From Thermomicrobiales bacterium (GTDB lineage Bacteria > Chloroflexota > Chloroflexia > Thermomicrobiales > CADCWN01), in assembly GCA_030446685.1 (NCBI GenBank), contig JAUJMV010000011.1:1-64000 (forward strand): a DNA stretch of 64,000 nucleotides. The letters run 5' to 3'. Every line of letters begins with the position of its first letter. The stretch's first letter is position 1. Under the pieces are notes generated by a model. It was not told the origin of the DNA. It worked only from the letters and a program-made list of their open reading frames with translations, and did not search any database. Both the position numbers and the translations under genes were made by a program. Positions 34,084 to 43,912 of this stretch are shown piece by piece.

Positions 34084-36572
34084 GCGCGAACGGGCGAGAG
34101 GCGGGTCGCGGGCGGGGCTGGGTGGCGCTGGCGGCGGTGGCCGGCGGCGCCCTCGCCGGGATGCGGGCGCGGCGCGCGCTGACGCCGCCGGACGAGCGCG
34201 AGCGGCCGGTCGCACACGCCGGGCAGAACCACCTGCCCGAGCCGTTCGCCGCGCGCTACCGCCAGGCACTCGCCGACGAGCGGATGCGCGCCGGGCTGCT
34301 GCGCTTCCAGCGCCTCTGGCGCAACAATCGCGACACCAGCTTCGCCGAGTACGCCGACAGCGAGGAGATGGGTCAAATCTACGGCCGGGGGCCGGCGCCG
34401 ACCGGCGTGGCCGAGGGGACCGGCGCGGCGGCGGCGATCGCGGGCGAGGAGCTGGCGCGCGCGGGGCGCACCTTCGAGGAGCTGCGCGACCGGCTGGCCG
34501 CGGTCAAGGACGAGGTCATCGCCAACCGGGAGGCGTACTTCGCCCGCTTCAAGGCGGCGGCGGAGCGGGCCGGCGCGACCGTCTACGAGAGCGCCAGCGC
34601 CGAGGACGCCAACCGCTACATCGCCGACCTCTGCCGGCGCAAGGGGATCGCCCACCTCGCCAAGTCGAAATCGATGGTCAGCGAGGAGATCGGCCTGACC
34701 CCCTACCTGGAGGAGCGCGGCATCCGCATCGCCGAGACCGACCTGGGCGAGTGGCTGGTCCAGCTCGCCACCGAGCGCCCCTCGCACATCATCGCCCCCG
34801 CCGTCCACATGGACCGCTTCCGGACGGCCGAGCTGCTGACGGCGGCGACCGGCGAGCGGCTCGACCCGGACGACATCGGCGGGCAGGTCCGCGCCGCCCG
34901 CCGCACGCTGCGCCGCGAGTTCCTCGCCGCCAGCCTCGGGGTCAGCGGGGCCAACGCGCTGGTCGCCGAGACCGGCTCGATGATGCTGGTCACCAACGAG
35001 GGCAACGCCGAACTGGTCACCTCCCTCCCGGACATCCACGTCGTCCTGGTTGGGAGGGAGAAGCTGCTGCCGACGCTGGCCGACGCGATGCTCCAGATGC
35101 GGCTGCTGGCGCGCTCCGCCACCGGGCAGGCGATCTCGGTCTACACCACCTTCGTCTCCGGCCCCGACCGCCCCGGCAAGGAGCTGCACTACGTCTTCGT
35201 CGACAACGGCCGCAGTGCGATGGCCGCCGACCCCGACTTCACCGAGGCGCTGCGCTGCATCCGCTGCGGGGCCTGCGCCGACGTCTGCCCGCCCTACCAG
35301 GTCGTCGGCGGGCACGCCTTCGGCTACGTCTACTCGGGCGCGATCGGCCTCGTCAACACGCCCTTCCACCACGGGCTGGCGAACGCCGCCGGGCCGCAGT
35401 CGCTCTGTGTCTCCTGCAACGCCTGCGCGACCGTCTGCCCGGTCGCCATCCCGCTGCCGCGCCAGATCCTCGACGTGCGCCGCCGGGTGGTGGAGGCCTA
35501 CGGCCTCCCCTGGTACAAGCGCCCGGTGCTGGAACTCTGGTCCAACCCGGCCCTCTTCGACCGCGCCGCCCGCCTCGCCGCCCGCCTCGCGAAGCCGCTC
35601 GCCGCGCCGGACAGCGTCTTCATCCGCCGGCTGCCCGGCGCGGACGACTACCAGCGCTGGCGCAGCCTGCCGGTCCCGGCCAGGGAGCCGGCGCGCGACC
35701 GCCTCTTCGGCGGCGCGGCCTCCGGCGTCGCCGAGGCGCCGGTCCTCGCGCCGCCCCTCATCGCGACCGGCGCGACCGGCACGCGCGTGGCCTACTTCAT
35801 CCAGTGCTTCACCGACCGCCTCTACCCGGCGATGGCCGAGGCGACGGTGCGGATCATGCAGGCGTGCGGCGCGCGGGTCGTGGTGCCGGTCGCCCAGCAC
35901 TGCTGCGGCCTCCCGGCGTTCGACTCGGGCGACTGGGAGCGCGCGAAGGGGATGGCGAAGGCGACGATCGAGGGCCTGGAGGCCGCCGACGCCGACTGGA
36001 TCGTCACGGCGGGCGCCTCCTGCGCGGTGGCGATCGGCCACGACTACGCCCACCTCTTCAGGGATGAGCCCGGCTGGCGCGCGCGCGCCGAGGCCCTGGC
36101 CGCGCGCACCCTCGACCTGACCTCCTTCCTGACGCGCGTCGCCGACCTCCCCGACGGAGCGCTGCACGCGCCGGGCGGCGCCTCGGTGACCTACCACAAC
36201 TTCTGCCAGTCGCACAACGTCCTCGGGCTGCGCGAGGAGCCGCGCCGCCTGATCGAGCGGACCATGGGGCTGGAACTGGTCGAATTGCCCGAGGCGGCCG
36301 TCTGCTGCGGTTTCGGCGGCTCGGTCTCCGCCGACTACCCCCACCTGGCCGAGCAGATCCTCGCGCGCAAGCTGGAGAACGTCGACCGCACCGGCGCCGG
36401 CACGCTCGTCACCGACAACCCCGGCTGCATCATGCACCTGCGCGGCGGCATAGACGCCTCCGGGCGCGCCGTCCGCGTGCTGCACCTCGTCGAACTCCTC
36501 GACGAGCGCCTGCGCGCCCGCTTCCCCGCCGCCTTCGGCCCGCACACCCAGCCCGCCGCCGCGGCCGACTGA
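34080..36572 (+). CDS. LutB-LutA fusion: LUD / 4Fe-4S / CCG-domain lactate oxidation protein
   Basis: 830 residues. The N-terminal LutB part has a LUD domain (KSKSMVSEEIGLTPYLEERG, then ANALVAETGSMMLVTNEGNA) and two ferredoxin-type clusters (CIRCGACADVCPPYQ and CVSCNACATVCPVAIP, about residues 395-460). From about 560 a LutA/GlpC-like part follows with CCG domains (FIQCFTDRLYP ... AQHCCGLPAFDSGD, then NFCQSH ... AAVCCGFGGSVS). In most bacteria LutA and LutB are separate; here they are one chain. With LutC they oxidise L-lactate to pyruvate. A short hydrophobic stretch (residues 15-30) may be a membrane anchor. ATGA overlap with the DinB gene upstream. Confidence 0.92.
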   Translation: MSANGREAGRGRGWVALAAVAGGALAGMRARRALTPPDERERPVAHAGQNHLPEPFAARYRQALADERMRAGLLRFQRLWRNNRDTSFAEYADSEEMGQIYGRGPAPTGVAEGTGAAAAIAGEELARAGRTFEELRDRLAAVKDEVIANREAYFARFKAAAERAGATVYESASAEDANRYIADLCRRKGIAHLAKSKSMVSEEIGLTPYLEERGIRIAETDLGEWLVQLATERPSHIIAPAVHMDRFRTAELLTAATGERLDPDDIGGQVRAARRTLRREFLAASLGVSGANALVAETGSMMLVTNEGNAELVTSLPDIHVVLVGREKLLPTLADAMLQMRLLARSATGQAISVYTTFVSGPDRPGKELHYVFVDNGRSAMAADPDFTEALRCIRCGACADVCPPYQVVGGHAFGYVYSGAIGLVNTPFHHGLANAAGPQSLCVSCNACATVCPVAIPLPRQILDVRRRVVEAYGLPWYKRPVLELWSNPALFDRAARLAARLAKPLAAPDSVFIRRLPGADDYQRWRSLPVPAREPARDRLFGGAASGVAEAPVLAPPLIATGATGTRVAYFIQCFTDRLYPAMAEATVRIMQACGARVVVPVAQHCCGLPAFDSGDWERAKGMAKATIEGLEAADADWIVTAGASCAVAIGHDYAHLFRDEPGWRARAEALAARTLDLTSFLTRVADLPDGALHAPGGASVTYHNFCQSHNVLGLREEPRRLIERTMGLELVELPEAAVCCGFGGSVSADYPHLAEQILARKLENVDRTGAGTLVTDNPGCIMHLRGGIDASGRAVRVLHLVELLDERLRARFPAAFGPHTQPAAAAD

Positions 36573-36661
36573 AGCACGAATCTGCAGCCCGTGACGGCAG
36601 GGAACCGCCGCGGGGGTTGTGGTCAAGTTGCGGTCGCGAACTGGGGACAGGATTTCCCCCT

Positions 36662-36780
36662 GTCATCCTGAGCGCAACGAAGGATCGGTGTCCGAGAAGA
36701 AGGGATGGATGGCACCCGCGCGGCGGGCAAGTGACCCAGCGCCTCGGAAACCGATCCTTCGCCACGCTCGCAAGGATGAC
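36662..36780. repeat. Interspersed palindromic element, GTCATCCTGAGC type (copy 2)
   Basis: GTCATCCTGAGCGCAACGAA at the left and CGATCCTTCGCCACGCTCGC...GATGAC at the right. Same class as 22198-22299 and 59690-59792. Confidence 0.85.
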
Positions 36781-36958
36781 AGGGACAGCGCGCAGACCAG
36801 CACCTTCAATGCAAGTGAGTCCGTGTCAATGGTGACTGAAGGGCTACAGAATGTGGGCCAAGTGCATCTCGCATACCATCGTGATAAACTGTCAAGGGCA
36901 ACGTTCATGTCGTCCGGACGCCCGCGGAGCTACCCTCATGAGCGAAAGGAACTAGCTC

Positions 36959-37190
36959 GTGACCATCCCGATCGGCCGCTACCAATTGTCGACCACCCAT
37001 CAGTGCTGGAGGACCCGGGGATGTATGCAATCCTCGACGTGCATGCCGGTCGTTACCGCGTCCTCGACATCGGGGAATCCGCCCAGGTCCGCACGCGGGT
37101 GTCGGAGGCCGTGGCTGTCCACTACAACCGCTTTGGCGTCGAGCAAAAGCTGCGCGGCCAGTTCAATCCTGGCAACGCTAACGAACAACC
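36959..37190 (+). pseudogene. GIY-YIG-like fragment
   Basis: One frame begins MTIPIGRYQ; after a frame change it continues SVLEDPGMYAILDVHAGRYR then VLDIGESAQVRTRVSEAVAV. The pattern xxxYAIL...YRVLDIGES...RTRV resembles a GIY-YIG nuclease core with altered first motif. The rest of such a domain is missing. GC is lower than around it. This call is tentative. Confidence 0.4.
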
Positions 37191-38319
37191 AAATCGACGC
37201 TCATTTACCCCTACGCACGAACCCAGCAGGTTCAAGCAGCTCGAACCGCCAGTTGGCACGCTGAAGACGTCGATGTCGCGGACCCAACCTTCGCGCCCAT
37301 CCGCCAGCACGAAATGCCGCCAGAGGACGCCGCCGGGGCGCGCGGTCTCGCCCGTCGCCGCCAGGAGGGTGCCGGTGCGCAGCGTCCCGAGCGAGCGATA
37401 ATTCGCGCCGGGGCCGGCGCGGAGGTTCACCGACTGCGCCGTCCCGATCCGATCGGTCGCCCGGAAGGCGGGGGTCGGGTCCGGGGGGAGCGGCGGCGGC
37501 GGCTCGGACGTCACCTCCGGTTCGGATGCGGCCTCCGGCTCGGATACGACAACCGGCTCGGGCGACGGGGCCGGCGTCGCTGTCGGCGCGGGCGGCGGGG
37601 CGGTCGCGGTGGCCGTCGCGGTCGGCGACGGGGCCGGGGTCGGCGACGGGCGCGGTGTCGCCGTCACCGTGGGCACGGTCGTCGCCGTCGGACTCATCGT
37701 CGCCGGCGCGGTCGCGGTCGGCGGGGGCGACGGGGTGACAGTCGGGCTCGGTAGCGGCGCGACGGTCGATGTCGGGGCGGGCGGCGTGGCTGTGGCGGTC
37801 GCGGCCGGCAGGGCGGCGACAGCGGTCGCGACCGGCGCGCGGGTCGACGACGGAGCGCCGCCGACCGCCGCTGCCCGTGTCGCATCGGGCGTCTGCCACA
37901 CCAGCGTCGTCGTCGCGCCGGCGCCAAGGTTCCCGGTCGCGCCGGTATCGGCGTCGCCATTCGCGGCGAGGCCGCGCAAGCCGAGCGAGGCGACGCCGGC
38001 GAGCGCCAGCAACCAGAACGCCAGCAGCCCCCAGAGCCAGAGCGGGAAGATCAGGCGGCGTCGCGGCGGCCGGGGCGGCGGCGGCGCCGGACGCTCCGGG
38101 GCGCGCGTGGCGTCGTAGCGCGCCCGCGCGTCGGGGTCCCGCAGGATCGCGTAGGCGCGCTCGATCTCCGCCGCTCGGCCCGGCCAGTTCGCGCCCGCGC
38201 CCGGCGAAGCGCCCGACCCGGAACCGCAGCATCCGCCCCTGATAGGCGGCGTCGATCGCCGCCGCGTCGGCCAGCGGATCGACCCCGAGGATCGCGTAGT
38301 AATCTGGTTGATCGGCCAT
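37122..38319 (-). CDS. J-domain / TM / SH3-like protein, one frameshift
   Basis: Starts MADQPDYYAILGVDPLADAA, a J-domain helix I-II. After a frame change near 38195 it continues AEIERAYAILRDPDARARYD (helix IV, typical of DnaJ). A TM helix (LIFPLWLWGLLAFWLLALAG) and a 170-residue Pro/Thr/Ala-rich extracellular linker follow. A bacterial SH3 domain ends the coherent part (TAQSVNLRAGPGANYRSLGT). The HPD of true J-domains is not visible, so Hsp70 stimulation is doubtful; the SH3 part may bind the cell wall. The last 40 residues look non-domain and the true stop may differ. Confidence 0.65.
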
Positions 38320-38565
38320 TTCCCACCTTGCCGCACCGATCGCGGTGTTCGGACTACCCTTCCCACTAGGATCTAGGGTACCACAAGGGTGTACGTACGT
38401 CCAGTGTCCAGGGCGCGAGGCAAGAACGTACGCCCCATTCGGACAATACGACCCTCGCCGGCCGCACGGCGCGCGGAGAGTGGGCGGGGAGGCTGGTAGA
38501 ATGCCCGCCGCCCCGCCTTGGGGCGTGGCGCGCACCGTTGCCGCGATCGCGGAAGGAGGACTGTC

Positions 38566-39645
38566 ATGGCCGCGGCGTTCCCGATCCCGCTCGCCTACAC
38601 GCGCTGGGGTCCGACCCCCGGCGAGCCGTTCACCGAGGCCAGCTTCACCCGCCGGACGATCGCCAAGACGTTCGCGGCGGACGAAGTCGCCCTCGTCCTC
38701 GTGGACCTCTGGAACCTCGGCTGGGGTCCGGCCCCTCGTGCCGGAAGCCGGCTGGGAGGCGGAGTACGAGCGGGGCCGGAGCAACGTCGAGCGCATGCGC
38801 CGGATCACCCTGGAACGGATCGTCCCGGCGCTGGAGGCGGCCCGGCGGGCGGGGCTGACCGTCGCCCACCTGACCCTGCCGGAGATCGCCGCGCGGTATC
38901 CGCGGTGGCGGCACGCGCTGCCGGAACGCCAGGCCGCGCCCGACCCGCGCGCGCCCCCGCGCCGCCCGCCACGCTGGCCGGGCGCGAGCCGGCCTGGCCG
39001 CCGGCAGCGTTCACGGCGGCGTGGCGGGCCGAGCATCGCCGGCTGGTCTTCGACGAGCGGTGGATGGCCGACGACTCGGCGCGGGCATCGGCGCGGATGG
39101 ACATTCCCGAGCCCGCGCGCCCGGCCGGCGCCGACGTCGTGGTGACCGACGGCGCGGAGCTGCACGACCTCTTCCGCCGGCGCCGCGTCCGCGTCGCCTT
39201 CTACGCCGGCTTCGACACCAACTACTGCGTGCTGAACAAGGGCGGCATCCGCGCGATGGTCCGCCGCGGCTACCGCTGCGTCCTGCTGCGCGACGCCACA
39301 ACCAGCAAGGAGGTGGCGGAGACCGTCGCCGGCGAGTGGGTCACGCGCGTGACCGTCTCCCTGATCGAGCGCGACCCCGACTCCGGCGGCTTCACCGCCC
39401 TCACCGACGACTTCATCGCCGCCTGCCGCAGCGCGAGCGTAGGGGCGCATCGCCCGCGGTATCTTCCCACGCAACGCGGCGCGGGCGGAACCCCGTCCCG
39501 CCCGCGCCGCCGCGCCCCTATTCGTCGTTCGTCGTTCGTCGTTCGTACTTCGTCAGAGGGGCAGGCCGGAAGCGCCCGCCCCGGCCGCCCATGCCGGGGA
39601 AGCCGCCCTTGCCGATCATCGCCATCATCTTCTGCATCTGCTTGA
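38566..39645 (+). CDS. Cysteine hydrolase (isochorismatase-like), two compensating frameshifts
   Basis: Start MAAAFPIPLAYTRWGPTPG follows GGAAGGAGGA. The isochorismatase-like fold shows the Asp in VALVLVDLWNLGWGP and the nucleophile Cys in YAGFDTNYCVLNKGGIRAMV. Between about 38735 and 39000 the continuous frame is low complexity, while another frame reads EAEYERGRSNVERMRRITLE and LTVAHLTLPEIAARYPRWRH, so two indels offset each other. The tail after DDFIAACRSA comes from a palindromic element (39439-39520) and runs into ffh; the real protein probably ends near 39440. Confidence 0.72.
   Translation: MAAAFPIPLAYTRWGPTPGEPFTEASFTRRTIAKTFAADEVALVLVDLWNLGWGPAPRAGSRLGGGVRAGPEQRRAHAPDHPGTDRPGAGGGPAGGADRRPPDPAGDRRAVSAVAARAAGTPGRARPARAPAPPATLAGREPAWPPAAFTAAWRAEHRRLVFDERWMADDSARASARMDIPEPARPAGADVVVTDGAELHDLFRRRRVRVAFYAGFDTNYCVLNKGGIRAMVRRGYRCVLLRDATTSKEVAETVAGEWVTRVTVSLIERDPDSGGFTALTDDFIAACRSASVGAHRPRYLPTQRGAGGTPSRPRRRAPIRRSSFVVRTSSEGQAGSARPGRPCRGSRPCRSSPSSSASA
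39439..39520. repeat. Interspersed palindromic element, GTAGGGGCGC type
   Basis: GTAGGGGCGCATCGCCCGCG at the left and GCGCCCCTAT at the right are inverse ends about 80 bases apart. It is followed at once by a TTCGTCG short-period array (39521-39553). Confidence 0.7.
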
Positions 39646-40896
39646 ACTGGTTGAGCAGCGCGTTGACCTCGTGGATCTCCCGACCGCTCCCCTGGCGATC
39701 CGCCGCCGCCGGCTCCCCTTGACCAGTTGCGGGTTGCGGCGCTCCTCCGGCGTCATCGAGCGGATGATCGCCTCGATCTGCTTCAGGTCGTCGTCGCTCA
39801 CCTGCACGTCCTGCTTGCGCGCCTGCGCGCCGAGGCCGGGGATCATCTCCAGGAGTTGGCCGATCGGCCCCATCTGCTTGACCTGCTGGAGCTGATTGAG
39901 GAAGTCCTCCAGGTCGAACTTGCCGGAGAGGACTTTCTGCTCCATCGCCTTGGCCTGCTGCTCGTCGAACTGGCTCTGCGCCTTCTCGATCAGGCTCAGC
40001 ACGTCGCCCATCCCCAGGATGCGCGAGGCCAGGCGGTCGGGGTGGAACGCCTCGATCGCGTCGACCTTCTCCCCGGTCCCCAGGAACTTGATCGGCACGC
40101 CGGTGACGCGGCGGATCGACAGCGCCGCGCCGCCGCGCGCGTCGCCGTCCATCTTGGTCATGATCACGCCGGTCAGCCCGACCCGCGCGTGGAACTCGCG
40201 CGCCACGTTGACCGCCTCCTGACCGGTCATCGCGTCGGCGACCAGGAGGATCTCGGTCGGCGCGGCGACCCGCTTGATCTCCTCCAGCTCCTCCATCAAC
40301 TGCTCGTTGATCTGCAGCCGCCCGGCGGTGTCGACGATCACCGTGCCGTTGCCCTTGTCGCGCGCCACGCGCAGCGCGTTCTGGACGATCCGCGGCGGCG
40401 GGGTCTGCGTGCCCTCCTCGTAGACCGTCAGATCGACCTGCTTGCCGAGCGCCTGCAACTGGGTGATCGCGGCGGGGCGATAGACGTCGGCGGCGACCAG
40501 CAGCGGCTGCTGCCCGCCCTTGCGCAGGTTGACGCCCAGCTTGGCCGCGTGGGTCGTCTTGCCGGACCCCTGCAACCCCACCAGCATGATCACCGTCGGC
40601 GGGGCGGACGCGCGCCCCAGCGGGACCTGCTCGTCGCCGAGGAGGTGGATCAGCTCCTCGTGGACGATCTTGATCACCTGCTGGCCGGGGCTGAGGCTCC
40701 TGAGCACCTCCTGGCCCAGCGAGCGCGCCTTGACCGCCGCGACGAACTCCTTGACCACCGCCAGGTTGACGTCGGCCTCGATCAGCGCGCGGCGCACCTC
40801 GCGCATCGCGTCATCAATATCTTTCTCGGTCAGCCGCCCGCGGTTGCCCATCTTCTGGAACAACCCCTGCAGGCGGTCGCTCAAACTCTCGAACAC
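39518..40896 (-). CDS. ffh: Signal recognition particle protein Ffh (frameshift near 3' end)
   Basis: SRP54 GTPase that binds signal peptides and 4.5S RNA. It starts VFESLSDRLQGLFQKMGNRG (GTG at 40896, with GGAGG seven bases upstream). G-domain motifs are GLQGSGKTTHAAKL, DTAGRLQ and TKMDGDARGG; the methionine-rich M domain follows (FLNQLQQVKQMGPIGQLLEM). Near 39695 one base appears to be missing: the open frame turns into RGAVGRSTRSTR, while the neighbouring frame reads GSGREIHEVNALLNQFKQMQ and ends with a Gly-rich tail, stopping at 39518. Ffh is essential, so a sequence error is likely. FtsY lies just upstream. Confidence 0.93.
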
Positions 40897-40913
40897 GCTC
40901 ACCCCTCCGTGTG

Positions 40914-41030
40914 CGTGAGTGCTGAGTGCTGAGTGCTGAGTGCTGAGAACCCGTGGGCTAGGGGGCACCCGTCGCCTACCAGCACCACCTACTCATCACC
41001 CATCACCCATCACTCCATCACTCGATTTCG
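40914..41030. repeat. Short-period repeats between ftsY and ffh
   Basis: GTGCTGA units (four copies, 40918-40946) precede CATCACC units (40991-41025). The two arrays are not complementary to each other. The GTGCTGA unit recurs in inverse at 63777-63798. Confidence 0.65.
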
Positions 41031-41988
41031 CCTTCGTGCTCCTCGAAGAAGAGGCCGTCGACGAAGGTCTCGGCGTTGAACTCGGTCAGATCGTCGAGGG
41101 TCTCGCCGGTGCCGACGTAGGAGATCGGCACGCCGAGCGCCTTGGTCACCGCGAAGGCGATGCCGCCCTTCGAGGTGCCGTCGAGCTTGGTCAGCGCGAT
41201 GTCGGTGATCTCGACCGACTTGGCGAACTCCTCCGCCTGCCGCAGCCCGTTCTGCCCGGTGTTGGCGTCGATGATCAGCAGCACCTCCTGCGGCGCCTCC
41301 GGCACGGTCTTCTGCATCACCCGGCGGATCTTGGTCAACTCCTGCATCAGGTTGTACTTGGTGTGCAGGCGGCCGGCGGTGTCGACGATCAGCAGATCGG
41401 CCCCGCGGTTGTGCGCCGCCTGCATCGCGTCGAAGACGACCGCGCCGGGGTCCGCCCCCGGTTGGTGGGCGATCGTCGGGACGCCGATCCGCCCGCCCCA
41501 GACCTGGAGCTGGTCGATCGCCGCCGCCCGGAAGGTGTCGCCCGCCGCCAGGATCACCGAGCGGTTGAACCGCTGCTGGTGGTAGCGCGCCAGCTTGGCG
41601 ATCGTCGTCGTCTTGCCGACGCCGTTGACCCCCACGACCATGATCACGAACGGCACGCCGCGCTGGAAGATCTTCACCCGCCGGTAGCGCGTCGCCTTCT
41701 TGAGCAGATCGATCATCTCCTGGCGCAGGATCTCCTGCGCGTCGGCGGGCGGCGCAGCCCCTGCTCGCGGATCTTGGCGCGCAGCTCGTCCATCAGTAGG
41801 TCGGTGGTGTCCGCCCCGATGTCCGCGCCGATCAGCACCGCCTCCAGATCGTCGTAGAAATCCTCGTCGATCTCGCTGCGCTGGAAGATCTCGATCACCT
41901 GGCGGAAGACGCCGCGCCGCGTCTTCTGCAGGCTCTGCTCCAGCTTCTGGTCGCGCTGCCCGCGCCGGAAGAATCTACTCAGCACCAC
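41018..41988 (-). CDS. ftsY: SRP receptor FtsY (one frameshift)
   Basis: N and G domains of the SRP receptor GTPase. The N-domain (MVLSRFFRRGQRDQKLEQSL ... LMDELRAKIREQGLR) and the G-domain (IMVVGVNGVGKTTTIAKLAR; DTAGRLHTKYNLM; TKLDGTSKGGIA) lie in two frames joined near 41745-41760. Intact homologues run through this point (about ...ADAQEILRQEMIDLLKKA...). It partners Ffh at the membrane; the acidic A domain of E. coli FtsY is absent, as in many bacteria. The frameshift is likely a sequence error because the protein is essential. Confidence 0.93.
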
Positions 41989-42051
41989 CGCCGTCTCTCC
42001 ACCCCGTCATACGTCCGCACCGGGCACCACCGCCAGCCGATTGCCCGGTGA

Positions 42052-42562
42052 TCACTCTCCAAACCAGAGCCTCTGTGCCGGGTCAAGTGTAGCATAGCGC
42101 CAGGGCCGGAAAGCGGCGGCGTTCACTGGCAAGGTCTCCCGAGATAGACCGGGCTGCCCTCGTCCGCCGCGCCGCCGAGCAGCGACCGCAACCCCAGCGG
42201 GTAGAGCCGCGTCCGCGGCACCGGCCGCGCCAGGGGCAGCCGCGCCGGGCCGCTGCCCCTCGTCCGGGCGGTCGCCGGCACCGCGCTGCCCCTCGTCCGG
42301 GCCAGGGTCGCGGCGGAACATGAACTCGACCCGGTAGCGAACACCCCCGCGGGAACTCGCGGACCAGGCTCATGGATCGAGCGCGGCGGCAACTCCTCGC
42401 GCCGCTTCCCGCCGCACCGCCTCCGCCGGGGTCTCGCCCGGCTCCTGGCCGTGACGCGCCCCGGCCGGAGTCGGGGGCGAAGAAGACGCCGTCCTCGAAC
42501 CGCATCGTCAGCGCCAGGAAGCGACTGTCGCGGATGATCAGCGCCCTGGCCGCGTTCCGCAT
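42052..42562 (-). pseudogene. Nudix hydrolase, multiply frameshifted
   Basis: Starts MRNAARALIIRDSRFLALTM, a typical Nudix strand. In the next frame it continues EPGETPAEAVRREA and REEL, matching the Nudix box GX5EX7REUXEE, then LVREFP, VRYRVEFMFRRDPGPDEG. It ends AFRPWRYATLDPAQRLWFGE. A GCTGCCCCTCGTCCGGGC segment occurs twice (about 42256 and 42286). At least four frame changes occur, so it is not functional as read. Nudix enzymes hydrolyse nucleoside diphosphate derivatives. Confidence 0.7.
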
Positions 42563-42692
42563 CGTCCCCACGGCAACACCTTCCCGAAGGATCCCTTCGA
42601 CCAAGCGCCAGTCTCTCCGAAGATGCAAAGCCCCCGCCCTCTCCCAGCATTGGGAGAGGGCGGACCGGGGTTGGGGAGTGGGTGAGGGCCGC

Positions 42693-43779
42693 TCACCCCA
42701 GCGAGAACCGCTGATAGCCGTTCTCGCAGGGCGGCCCGTCGCTCACCTGGAGGGTCCGGTCGTGCAGATCCATCACCACCGAGGCCACTGTCGCGTACCG
42801 CTCCTCGGGCCGCTCCGCCGGGATCGGGGTGGTGGCAGATCGAGTAGGGCCAGCCCTCGTGGTCGCGCAGGAAGCCTTGCAGCGCCCCGACCGTCAGCGG
42901 GCCGGCGCCGGCCAGGAGGGCTTGCAACCGCTCCAATCGGCCGATAGGAATGGGGATTGTCCTCGATCGGCGGCTCGACCACCCCCAGCGCGTCCGGATC
43001 GAGGAAGTGGTTGGTGTGGACCAGCCACCCGCCCTCCGGCCGCAGCCGGCAGGCGCCGTCCGGTGCGGCCTCGATGTCGATCGCGCGGTCGGGGGCCTGG
43101 GCGATCAGGAAGTTGGCGGAGTAGGCCCGCCCCGCCCCGGCCAGGCCAGCGGTCGCCGCGTCGAGGTCGCGCGACCGCAGGATCTCGTAGCAGCGGACGT
43201 GGAACGGCGTCCCCAGCCGCGACCAGTCGTCGGCCGTCGTCGTCAGCCCGTTGATCGCCAGCCCCAGCCCCGCCGCGTTGAGGCCGATCTTGCCGCCGAA
43301 AATGCCCGCCTCGGTGAAGCTGAGCGTCGCCAGGCCGTCCGGCTCGACCGTCCGCACCACCGCGCCCCGCACGTCGGGGATCAATCCCAGTTCTCCCCGA
43401 GCAGCAGGTGCCCGTCCGCCGAGGCCGCGGGCAGGACCGCGAACGCCGTGCAGCCGTCAACCCCGCCCGTCGCGAGCACGCCGAACTGGTAGTACAGGAT
43501 CTCGTAGCGCACGTTGAGCGCGACGATCTCGCCGAGATCGAAGCCGCCCCCGTCGGCGATCCCGCGCATCCCGGCGAAGTAGGCCGGGTTGCCCGCCTCG
43601 ATCGCCCGCGCGTAGCGCGCCGCCCGCGCCAGCACCTCCGCGCGCGGCAGCCCGGCCTCCTCGGCGAAGCGCCGGAAGTAGACCGCCAGGTTGTGCGCGA
43701 TCGGCCCCCGGAGCGCCGCGCCGTGCCGCCGCCCCTGGTCGTACGGCCCGCCGTCGAGCTGGAGGAGGGGCAGCGTCAT
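42693..43779 (-). pseudogene. C45 autoproteolytic acyltransferase/hydrolase, frameshifted
   Basis: Three frames build a C45 (acyl-CoA:6-APA acyltransferase-like) N-terminal-nucleophile protein. The first 132 residues (LQLDGGPYDQGRRHGAALRG ... GGVDGCTAFAVLP) contain Cys109 as the likely autocleavage nucleophile. The next frame from 43384 gives GIFGGKIGLNAAGLGLAING and NFLIAQAPDRAIDIEAAPDG, and a third gives LQGFLRDHEGWPYSICHHP and the end CENGYQRFSLG. Breaks are near 43382, 42950 and 42830. The order is complete, so a few base corrections would give an intact gene. Confidence 0.75.
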
Positions 43780-43796
43780 GCCTCGTTACTCCCGGT

Positions 43797-43912
43797 CGAA
43801 GGTCGAAGGTCGAAGGTCGAACGTCTCTCGCGTCAACGGCTTCGCGCGTTCCTGGAACATCGCAGCCTCTCACCGCGAGACCTTCGACCTTCGACCTTCA
43901 GACCTTCGACCC
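43797..43912. repeat. Short-period inverted repeat pair (GAAGGTC type)
   Basis: GTCGAAG units at 43797-43823 and inverse ACCTTCG units at 43880-43911 flank a 55-base spacer. It lies between the GNAT and C45 genes of the same strand. Confidence 0.85.

Noticed and set aside
33993..36626. Minus-strand open frame of 877 codons
   Set aside because: Mirror of the LutB-LutA gene, with low-complexity composition and no motif.
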